Notes under the pieces: model-generated
What the model was told of the DNA's origin: nothing
What the model saw: the letters and a program-made list of their open reading frames with translations, nothing else
The model's database searches: none
NCBI GenBank assembly: GCA_013811855.1
Contig: JACCUL010000069.1
Span: 1 to 8,653 of the forward strand
Origin: Acidimicrobiia bacterium
GTDB taxonomy: Bacteria > Actinomycetota > Acidimicrobiia > Acidimicrobiales > Ilumatobacteraceae
DNA: 8,653 bases
Direction of reading: 5' to 3'
Shown: positions 1 through 7,530 of the stretch, in pieces
Layout of the letters: each line of letters starts with the position of its first letter
How positions within the stretch are numbered: the first letter of the stretch is position 1
Translations under genes and position numbers: made by a program

Positions 1-1296
1 ATTGCGGGCGGCGAGGCGGATCTGCCCGCCCGCCCACGGCATCGCCTCGAGCACGGTGACGGCGTGGCGACGCTCGCCGGCGACCCGAGCCGCCTCCAGC
101 CCGGCCGGCCCGGCGCCGACCACGACCACCCGGCGGGCCACCACCGCCGGCTCGATGTCGTGGGGCATCGTCGCCTCACGGCTCGTGGCGGCGTTGTGGA
201 TGCACAGCGCCTCACCCGACTCGTAGATGCGGTCGAGGCAGTACGTGGCGCCCACGCACGGACGGATGCGGGCCTCCTCGCCGGCGATGATCTTGCGCAC
301 GATGTGCGGGTCGGCCAGGTGGGCGCGGGTCATGCCGACGAGGTCGACCTTGCCCTCGCGGATGGCGTGGCGGGCGGTCGCCACGTCGTCGACCTTGGAG
401 GCGTGCAGGACGGCGAGCTGCGTCGCCCCGCGTACCCGGCCCGCGAAGTCGAGGTGCGGGGCCGACGGCATGCCGTGGATCGGGATGACCTCGGTCAGGG
501 CCGGCTCGTCGGCGATGTAGCCGCGGATCACGTTGACGAAGTCGATCAACCCCTCGGACTCCAGGCGGGCGAGGATGTCGAGACCCGTTGGGGCGTCGAT
601 GCCGCCGGGCCGCGTCTCGTCGATGGCCATGCGGATGCCGACGACGAGCTCGGAGCCGACCCGCTCGCGCACCGCGGCGAGCACGCGCCGGGCGAGGCGC
701 AGCCGGTTGTCGAGCGAGCCGCCGTACTCGTCGTCGCGGCGGTTCGTCAGCGGCGACCAGAACTGGTCGAGCAGGTGGCCGTATGCCTCGAGCTCGATCC
801 CGTCCATGCCGCCGGCGTGCATGCGCTCGGCCGCATCGGCGTACTTGCCGACGATGCGCTCGATGTCCCAGTCCTCGGCCGCCTTCGGTGTGGCCCGGTG
901 CGCCGGCTCGCGCAGCGGCGACGGCGCGAGCACCGGCAGCCAGTCGTCCTGCGCCCATCCCGTGCGCCGGCCGAGGTGGGTCAGCTGGATCATGCACGCC
1001 GCGCCGTGCTCGTGGACCTCGTCGCTCATCCGCTTGATCCACGGCACGATGGCGTCGTCGTAGCCGTGCAGGTTGCCGAACGCCGGTGGGCTGTCCTCGG
1101 CGACCACCGCCGAGCCCGCCGTCATCGTCATGCCGATGCCGCCCTTGGCCTTCTCGACGTGGTACAGCCGGTACCGGTCCTTGGGCATCCCCTCCTCGGA
1201 GTACGCCGGCTCGTGCGACGACGAGAAGACCCGGTTGCGCAACGTCAGGTGGCGCAGCTGGAACGGTTGCAGCAGCGGATCGTCGATGGACCCCAC
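1..1296 (-). CDS. FMN/FAD oxidoreductase, Old Yellow Enzyme / trimethylamine dehydrogenase-like (possible N-methyl amino acid demethylase); C-terminus missing
   Basis: The window holds the first 432 residues of a protein whose family usually runs to about 670-730. The N-terminal half is an OYE-type FMN barrel: it opens with DPLLQPFQLRHLTLRNR (6-22) and has IQLTHLGRR (103-111), LLDQFWSPLTNRRDDEYGG (175-193) and GMTRAHLADP (321-330). An iron-sulfur-type segment follows (C347, C353, C365), then the start of a dinucleotide-binding domain with VVGAGPAGLEAA (392-403; GxGxxG at 394-399). This order is that of trimethylamine/dimethylamine dehydrogenase and 2,4-dienoyl-CoA reductase. The start is a GTG at 1294-1296 chosen by homology: no Shine-Dalgarno precedes it, and in-frame GTGs at 1357-1359 and 1372-1374 are less likely. 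Two oddities: Ala350 replaces the second cluster Cys, and the usual His-x-x-Asn/His pair is Leu169/Tyr172. From memory, proteins annotated as N-methylproline demethylase look alike. Family membership is firm; the substrate is inferred. Confidence 0.9.
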   Translation of the reverse strand, partial: MGSIDDPLLQPFQLRHLTLRNRVFSSSHEPAYSEEGMPKDRYRLYHVEKAKGGIGMTMTAGSAVVAEDSPPAFGNLHGYDDAIVPWIKRMSDEVHEHGAACMIQLTHLGRRTGWAQDDWLPVLAPSPLREPAHRATPKAAEDWDIERIVGKYADAAERMHAGGMDGIELEAYGHLLDQFWSPLTNRRDDEYGGSLDNRLRLARRVLAAVRERVGSELVVGIRMAIDETRPGGIDAPTGLDILARLESEGLIDFVNVIRGYIADEPALTEVIPIHGMPSAPHLDFAGRVRGATQLAVLHASKVDDVATARHAIREGKVDLVGMTRAHLADPHIVRKIIAGEEARIRPCVGATYCLDRIYESGEALCIHNAATSREATMPHDIEPAVVARRVVVVGAGPAGLEAARVAGERRHAVTVLEAMPWAGGQIRLAARN

Positions 1297-1403
1297 GCTA
1301 CGGGTTGGACGCGATCGACCCGGTGGCCGGACCTCGCTCCGGACCCACAGACGGCCCACGTCGTCGCCGGTCACTACTGTTCGTCCGACGACAGGAGGAA
1401 CCC
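1297..1403. promoter_or_regulatory. Divergent intergenic region between the flavoprotein and DUF1059 genes
   Basis: This 107-bp gap separates two genes read outward, so it should hold promoters for both. I could not recognise a convincing -35/-10 pair in either direction. It contains a perfect inverted repeat, CCGGA-N6-TCCGG at 1327-1342, and an overlapping direct repeat CCGGACC at 1327-1333 and 1339-1345. These could be an operator, but short GC-rich repeats are common in DNA of this composition. Confidence 0.3.
1393..1398 (+). promoter_or_regulatory. Strong Shine-Dalgarno for the DUF1059 gene
   Basis: AGGAGG lies five bases before the ATG at 1404-1406. It fixes the start of this short gene within longer open frames and argues that the 58-residue protein is really made. 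Confidence 0.85.
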
Positions 1404-1580
1404 ATGCCCTACGCCCTCGCCTGCGGTGACGTCATGCCCGGATGCGACGCCACGTTCGAAGCCGACTCCGAGGAGGAGCTGCTCACCCAGGTCGCCCCGC
1501 ACGCCGCCGAGACCCACGGCATCACCGAGATCACCCCGGACGTGCTGGAGTCCGTCAAGGGAGCCATCAAGCAGACCTGA
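1404..1580 (+). CDS. DUF1059 small protein
   Basis: This gene encodes a 58-residue soluble protein starting MPYALACGDVMPGCDATF, followed by an acidic helix-prone stretch (SEEELLTQ, 22-29), APHAAETHG (31-39) and a C-terminal helix. The pattern (C-x6-C near the N-terminus, EEEL, H-x4-H, then TEITP) matches my memory of DUF1059, a family of about 55-65 residues common in Actinobacteria and Proteobacteria with no established function. Cys7, Cys14, His33 and His38 are in positions that could bind a metal; that is inference. It has no signal peptide or membrane segment. A perfect AGGAGG five bases upstream supports the start. It is divergent from the flavoprotein and converges on the importer operon, so it is probably a single-gene transcript. 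Identification is good; the role is unknown. Confidence 0.85.
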   Translation: MPYALACGDVMPGCDATFEADSEEELLTQVAPHAAETHGITEITPDVLESVKGAIKQT

Positions 1581-1614
1581 CCGGCGGCCGCCGACGCCAT
1601 CACGGTGGCCGGGG

Positions 1615-1618
<4 letters not shown>
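1577..1618. terminator. Probable bidirectional hairpin terminator between convergent genes
   Basis: An outer stem CTGACC/GGTCAG (1577-1582 with 1613-1618) encloses a small 3/2 internal loop, then an inner stem GGCCGCC/GGTGGCC (1586-1592 with 1604-1610; seven pairs, one a G-T type mismatch/wobble) around an 11-base loop. It spans the whole gap between the two stop codons, TGA at 1578-1580 and the minus-strand TGA at 1615-1617, and overlaps both. No T-run follows on either strand, so it is not a classic intrinsic terminator, but T-poor hairpins at convergent ends are common in high-GC Actinobacteria. Confidence 0.6.
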
Positions 1619-3651
<2,033 letters not shown>

Positions 3652-3682
3652 GGCGAGCTCCGTTTCGCGGCGGTCCGCCTGG

Positions 3683-4651
3683 TCATGCGGCGAGCGCCGC
3701 CTCGATGGAATCGGCCACCAGGTTGGTGGCCACGACCACGCTGGCGATGGCCAGCGCCGGGAACAGCGTCGGCCACCACTGCCCGGCCGGGATCAGCGCG
3801 TACGTGTCGGAGACGGCAAGACCCCAGTCCGGCGACGGCGGCTGGATGCCGGCACCGAGGAACGACAACGTGGCGACGGTGAACACGGCGTAGCCGATGC
3901 GCACGGTGTACTCCACGAGGATCGTCGGTGTGATGTTGGGCAGGATCTCACGGGTCATCACGAACAGACCCTTCTCGCCGCGCAGGCGAGCGGACGTCAC
4001 GTAGTCGAGCTGGGCCTCCGACAGCACAGCGGCGCGAACCGTACGGGTGACGATCGGGGTGAACAGCACGGCGACGGTGCCGATCACGACGATCTTGGAG
4101 GAGCCCAACGTCGCCGTGATGAGCAACGCCATGAGGATCACCGGGATGGAGAGCAGCACCTCGACCAGCCGGCTGAGGATCTCGTCCACCCACCCCCTGT
4201 AGTAGCCCATCAGCAGGCCGAGGAACGCGCCGGCGATGACGCTCAACGTCGCCGCCAGCGGGGCGACGATGAGGACGTCGCGCGCGCCAGCCATCACTCG
4301 CGATAGGACATCGCGACCGAGCTGATCGGTGCCCATCAGGTGACCGGCGCGTGGGCTCAGGCTCGACGTGTCGTTCGGGACGAGCGGGTCCGACGGCGTG
4401 ATCTTGTCGCCACCGACGCCGCACACGATCCACGTCAGGATGATCAGCACGCCGATGATGAACCCGGGACGGCGCAGGAGCAGGCGTCGCCGCTCGCGAG
4501 CGGCTTGACGCCGCTCGCCCCGCATGTCGTACGCAAGACCCGTGATCGGCCCGGCCTCACCGATGACGTCGTCGCCGGCGGCGACGGCGGCATCCACTTC
4601 GACGGCGGCGGCCGCACCGTCCGCATCCGGCGGCGGAACCTGCATGCTCAC
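3683..4651 (-). CDS. DppC-like ABC importer permease
   Basis: This inner-membrane permease of 322 residues belongs to the BPD_transp_1 family. A long, Ala/Asp-rich cytoplasmic N-terminus (about 1-60) precedes a first membrane helix near 62-80. The DppC hallmark HLMGTDQLGRDVLSR is at 104-118, further helices lie near 124-150, 160-183, 187-205, 245-265 and 293-314, and the conserved LSFLGAGIQPPSPDWG is at 262-277. The ATPase-docking EAA loop runs from about 212 to 239 (EAQLDYVTSARLRG, then REILPN). The start is taken as the GTG at 4649-4651, which shares a 4-nt GTGA with the stop of the DppB-like gene. An ATG two codons later (4643-4645) is a possible alternative. It would pair with the DppB-like permease to form the channel. 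Translational coupling to that gene is likely. Confidence 0.95.
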   Translation of the reverse strand: MSMQVPPPDADGAAAAVEVDAAVAAGDDVIGEAGPITGLAYDMRGERRQAARERRRLLLRRPGFIIGVLIILTWIVCGVGGDKITPSDPLVPNDTSSLSPRAGHLMGTDQLGRDVLSRVMAGARDVLIVAPLAATLSVIAGAFLGLLMGYYRGWVDEILSRLVEVLLSIPVILMALLITATLGSSKIVVIGTVAVLFTPIVTRTVRAAVLSEAQLDYVTSARLRGEKGLFVMTREILPNITPTILVEYTVRIGYAVFTVATLSFLGAGIQPPSPDWGLAVSDTYALIPAGQWWPTLFPALAIASVVVATNLVADSIEAALAA

Positions 4652-5601
4652 GACGTCACCTGGAGACGGGCGCGCGGGTTCATCCAGGCGATGATCAAGT
4701 CGGCGGCCAGCGTGCAGATCATGTAGATGATCCCCACGAGGATCACGCCGGCCGACAGCAGCGGGAAGTCCTTGCTCGTCGACGCGTTGTAGATCAGCCG
4801 GCCGACGCCCGGATAGTTGAAGATCAGCTCAAGCCCGATGAGGCCGCTGAACAGGTAGCCGATCTGCGTCCCGACGACCGAAACGGTCGGCTGCAACGCG
4901 TTGCGCGCCACGTGGCGACGCATGACGTGGCGGGTGGACAGTCCCTTCATCGTCGCCGTACGGGTGTAGTCGGCGTCGAGAGCCTGGATCGTGCCCGCTC
5001 GCGTCATCCTGGCGATGTAGCCGAAGTACACGACGAGCAGCGAGAGAGCGGGCAGCGTCAGGTGCTTGAGCTCGGTGATCAGGTTCGACCCGCGAGGAGC
5101 CAACGCCAGGACCTCGAACCAGCCGAGCTTGACGCCGATGAAGTACTGCAACGCCACACCGGACACGAACTCGGGGATCGACGAGCTGGCCACGCCGAGC
5201 GTCACGATGCCCCTGTCGATGAACGTGTTGCGACGGCGGGCGGCGAACATCCCGGCGGCGATGGCCGCCGGCACCGTCAGCACGAGGCCGTAGAGGACGA
5301 GCTTGGCGGAGCGGCCGAGCGCCGGCCACAGCAGCTCGCTCACGGGCTGACCGACCTGGAACGAATCGCCGTAGTCGAACGTCACGCTGCTGCGCAGCAG
5401 CCGCCCGTACTGGTTGAGCAGCGGATCGTTGGTACCGAGCTGCTCGTTCAGGACGTCGACCTGCTCCTGGGAGGCGAACGGACCGGCGATCTGGCGCCCA
5501 GGGTCGGACGGGAAGACGTTCGTGATGAGGAAGACGACCGTCACGAGCAGGAACAGCGTGATGATCGAGAACGCGAGGCGCCGGAGTATGTAGCGGGCCA
5601 T
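4648..5601 (-). CDS. DppB-like ABC importer permease
   Basis: This inner-membrane permease of 317 residues is the DppB/OppB-type partner of the importer. It opens MARYILRRLAFSIITLFLL, with the first helix at about 8-30, followed by a periplasmic-side loop containing DYGDSF (76-81). Further helices lie near 98-120, 131-158, 180-198, 240-260 and 282-305. The EAA coupling loop is at about 205-235 (LDADYTRTATMKGLS, then RNAL), and FNYPGVGRLIYNA (261-273) and the C-terminal AWMNPRAR (305-312) are family hallmarks. Length is normal. The ATG at 5599-5601 is preceded by GAGGAG (5608-5613) with a six-base spacer. It lies 51 bp after the binding-protein gene and overlaps the next gene by four bases. 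Confidence 0.95.
   Translation of the reverse strand: MARYILRRLAFSIITLFLLVTVVFLITNVFPSDPGRQIAGPFASQEQVDVLNEQLGTNDPLLNQYGRLLRSSVTFDYGDSFQVGQPVSELLWPALGRSAKLVLYGLVLTVPAAIAAGMFAARRRNTFIDRGIVTLGVASSSIPEFVSGVALQYFIGVKLGWFEVLALAPRGSNLITELKHLTLPALSLLVVYFGYIARMTRAGTIQALDADYTRTATMKGLSTRHVMRRHVARNALQPTVSVVGTQIGYLFSGLIGLELIFNYPGVGRLIYNASTSKDFPLLSAGVILVGIIYMICTLAADLIIAWMNPRARLQVTS
4656..4661 (-). promoter_or_regulatory. Shine-Dalgarno for the DppC-like permease
   Basis: AGGTGA on the minus strand lies four bases before the GTG at 4649-4651 and ten bases before the ATG at 4643-4645. The spacing fits either start only moderately. The GTGA stop-start overlap tips the choice to GTG with translational coupling. 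Confidence 0.5.
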
Positions 5602-5618
5602 CAGGCGCTCCTCATCCC

Positions 5619-5649
5619 CCGGCGCTCGCTCAGCACTCCCGAACGCCGG
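5619..5649 (-). other. Intercistronic hairpin between the binding-protein and permease genes
   Basis: Within the 51-bp gap, CCGGCG (5619-5624) and CGCCGG (5644-5649) form a six-pair stem with a 19-base loop. It ends just upstream of the GAGGAG ribosome site of the permease gene. Stem-loops after binding-protein genes often protect the upstream mRNA or partly terminate transcription, giving more binding protein than permease. That role is inferred from position only; there is no T-run. Confidence 0.35.
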
Positions 5650-5652
5650 CCG

Positions 5653-7410
5653 TCAGACTCGTGAAGCCTTGTCGAGGAACATCTGGCCGAGCCCCGTGAT
5701 GCGAACTCCCTGGATCTCGGTCGAGTGCCCGGAGAGGAAGTTGTAGAAGAACGGCAGGCCGACGGGCACCTCGTCGTTGAGGATCGTCTCCATCGTCTTG
5801 CACGCCGCCTTCTGCCCTTCGACGTCGACGGAGCTCTGGAACTCGGAGAAAGCGGCGTCGAGGTCGGGGTTGGAGTACTGCGACGAGTTCCAGATCCCGT
5901 TCGTCTTGAGCGCCGCGTTGAGATAGATGTCAGGTGTCGGGCGGTCGCCGTAGTCGACGATGCCGAGCTCGGCGGCGCCGGAGCACGGCGGATCGGCCGG
6001 CTCACCGGGGCACCACTGGGATCCGTAGAACGTCTGCGTGCTCTCCTGGGCGATCTGCAGGTTGATGCCGGCCTCGGCCGCACCGGCGACGATGAGCTGG
6101 GCCAGCTCGGGGATCTCCTGCAGGTTGGGGATCTGCAGCGCGGCACTCAGACCGTCGATGCCGGCGTCGGTGAGCAACTGCTTGGCCATGTCGATGTTCT
6201 TGGTCCGCTGCGGCACGCTCTCGTCGAAGTACGGGAAGAACGGGGCGATCGGGTGATCGTTGCCGATGTTGCCCCGGCCGCGGAAGAGTGTCTCGAGCAT
6301 CTGATCACGGTCGAACGTCAACGCCAACGCCTGGCGCACCCGCTTGTCGGCGAACTGGCCCTCGTCGGTGCGCATCCAGACCTGGCGGTGGGTCGCCGTC
6401 TGGATATCGAGGACCTTGAAGTCGGGACTGCTCAGCAACGCGTCACCGCCGATGACCGAGAACTGGATCAGCGCGTCGACCGAGCCGCCCTGCATCGCCG
6501 TGAGCATCGTGCCGAGGTCGTCGAAGAACTGGAACTCGGTGCCGTCGAGCGGGACCTGCCCGCCCCACCAGGCGTCGTTGCGGACGAACGTGCACCCGGT
6601 GGCGGCGTCGAAGCGGTCGAGCTTCCACGGCCCGGTGCCGTTCGGCGCCCCGTCGAGGGTCATCCCGCTCTCGAACGCGGCCGGCGTGATCGGTGTCTGG
6701 GCGTTGAAGACGGACACCAACGCCGGGAAGTTGCCGTTGGGCGCGGCGAGGTTGAACACGGCGACGTTCGGGTCGGTGGCATCGACCGCGCCCTCCTCGA
6801 TCACGCCGGCAAGACCGGCGTTGGCGGCCGCGACGAGGCGATCCATCGTGGCGGCGACGTCGGCCGACGAGAAGTCCGACCCGTCCTGCCACTTGACGCC
6901 CTGGCGCAGCTGGAACGTCCACACCGAGCCGTCCTCGTTGGGCTCCCACGACTCGGCCAGACCGGGGGCGATGCGACCGTCGTCGCCGAGCGTCGCGAGG
7001 AACTCGAAGCACTGGGCGATGAGCCCGTACGCGCCGAGGTCCTGCATCGCGATCGGGTCCAGCGCACCGGGGATCTGCGCCCCGACGGTGATGATCCCAC
7101 CAGGCGTGCCGCCGACGAGCGTGGTGGCCGGTCCCGTGCCAGGAGCGGTCGTCGATCCTGACGCCGTGCCGGGCGTCGTGCCGGGCGCCGACCCCGTGCC
7201 GGGCGTGCCCGCCCCGCCGGTCGGACTGCTCGCATCGTCATCGCCGCAAGCGGCGATGACGGCGCTGATCATCGGCACCGAGAGGCCGATCACGGCGCCA
7301 CGGCGGACGAACTGCCGTCGGCTGATCCGCCCTTGGGCGTACGACTCGACCAGGTCGAGATGGACCGGCCCGACGTTGTGACGAACCCCATCGAAACGCT
7401 TCCAGTCCAT
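5653..7410 (-). CDS. Substrate-binding lipoprotein of the ABC importer (SBP_bac_5, Tat-exported)
   Basis: This 585-residue extracytoplasmic solute-binding protein belongs to the family of DppA/OppA. The leader has an extended N-region, a twin-arginine motif SRRQFV (30-35), a hydrophobic core (about 39-54) and a lipobox VIAAC with Cys55 as the lipidated residue. This predicts export folded through Tat and anchoring to the membrane. Residues 56-102 form a Gly/Thr/Pro/Ser linker with four PGT units. The binding domain carries the family signature around 149-190 (PGLAESWEPNEDGSVWTF, then KWQDGSDFSSADV). Cys467 and Cys476 are close enough to form a disulfide outside the cell. The ATG at 7408-7410 has GGAGG four bases before its spacer region (7415-7419). 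It is the first gene of the operon and likely transcribed from the promoter at 7466-7495. The ligand cannot be read from sequence: peptides, opines, nickel complexes and N-methylated amino acids all have binders in this family. Confidence 0.95.
   Translation of the reverse strand: MDWKRFDGVRHNVGPVHLDLVESYAQGRISRRQFVRRGAVIGLSVPMISAVIAACGDDDASSPTGGAGTPGTGSAPGTTPGTASGSTTAPGTGPATTLVGGTPGGIITVGAQIPGALDPIAMQDLGAYGLIAQCFEFLATLGDDGRIAPGLAESWEPNEDGSVWTFQLRQGVKWQDGSDFSSADVAATMDRLVAAANAGLAGVIEEGAVDATDPNVAVFNLAAPNGNFPALVSVFNAQTPITPAAFESGMTLDGAPNGTGPWKLDRFDAATGCTFVRNDAWWGGQVPLDGTEFQFFDDLGTMLTAMQGGSVDALIQFSVIGGDALLSSPDFKVLDIQTATHRQVWMRTDEGQFADKRVRQALALTFDRDQMLETLFRGRGNIGNDHPIAPFFPYFDESVPQRTKNIDMAKQLLTDAGIDGLSAALQIPNLQEIPELAQLIVAGAAEAGINLQIAQESTQTFYGSQWCPGEPADPPCSGAAELGIVDYGDRPTPDIYLNAALKTNGIWNSSQYSNPDLDAAFSEFQSSVDVEGQKAACKTMETILNDEVPVGLPFFYNFLSGHSTEIQGVRITGLGQMFLDKASRV
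7135..7203 (-). repeat. Pro-Gly-Thr repeats in the lipoprotein linker
   Basis: The coding DNA repeats the ten-base unit GTGCCGGGCG (plus strand) at 7166-7175, 7178-7187 and 7196-7205, giving PGT at residues 70-72, 76-78, 80-82 and 90-92. It forms a flexible low-complexity spacer between the lipidated Cys55 and the binding domain. Such linkers vary in length between strains by slippage and are usual in Gram-positive lipoproteins. Confidence 0.7.
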
Positions 7411-7462
7411 CGACCCTCCCCGTGGTCATCGAGCGGCACACGATTCGTACCCTCCGATGGGG

Positions 7463-7478
7463 CGCACCATACAGTGCG
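7463..7478. promoter_or_regulatory. Inverted repeat overlapping the -10 of the importer promoter; possible operator
   Basis: CGCAC (7463-7467) and GTGCG (7474-7478) are perfect five-base arms separated by six bases, covering the proposed -10. A dimeric repressor bound here would block the promoter. The arms are short, no regulator gene is in the window, and chance occurrence is possible. Confidence 0.25.
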
Positions 7479-7495
7479 GGAATGCCGTCGATCAA
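7466..7495 (-). promoter_or_regulatory. Candidate housekeeping promoter of the ABC importer operon
   Basis: Reading the minus strand, a -35-like TTGATC (7490-7495; four of six consensus bases) is followed after 18 bases by a -10-like TATGGT (7466-7471; four of six). Transcription would begin near 7459, leaving a leader of about 50 bases before the ATG at 7408-7410. It is among the few AT-richer spots in the gap. The match is moderate and was judged by eye. Confidence 0.4.
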
Positions 7496-7530
7496 CAGTC
7501 TTTGGCCGCACGGTCGCGCGGTGAACGGCG

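Larger units (their letters stand above)
7411..7530. promoter_or_regulatory. Divergent intergenic region between the importer operon and the alcohol dehydrogenase
   Basis: This 120-bp gap must hold the promoter for the importer operon and probably that of the dehydrogenase. The minus-strand promoter candidate and inverted repeat are listed separately. For the plus strand only a weak -10-like TACAGT at 7470-7475 was seen, with no good -35; it overlaps the minus-strand -10, so the two promoters would compete if both are real. Confidence 0.4.

Noticed and set aside
1297..1403. Possible riboswitch or small RNA in the divergent gap
   Set aside because: At 107 bp it must serve two promoters, and I see no known riboswitch core or terminator-like stem with a T-run.
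5725..7161. A 478-codon plus-strand frame opposite the binding-protein gene
   Set aside because: It is antisense to a well-supported SBP_bac_5 gene, with no recognisable domain or plausible start signal.
7135..7205. GC-rich decamer repeats as a possible CRISPR or regulatory array
   Set aside because: They lie in frame inside the lipoprotein linker and encode PGT units; spacing is irregular (12 and 18 bases) and too short for a CRISPR.
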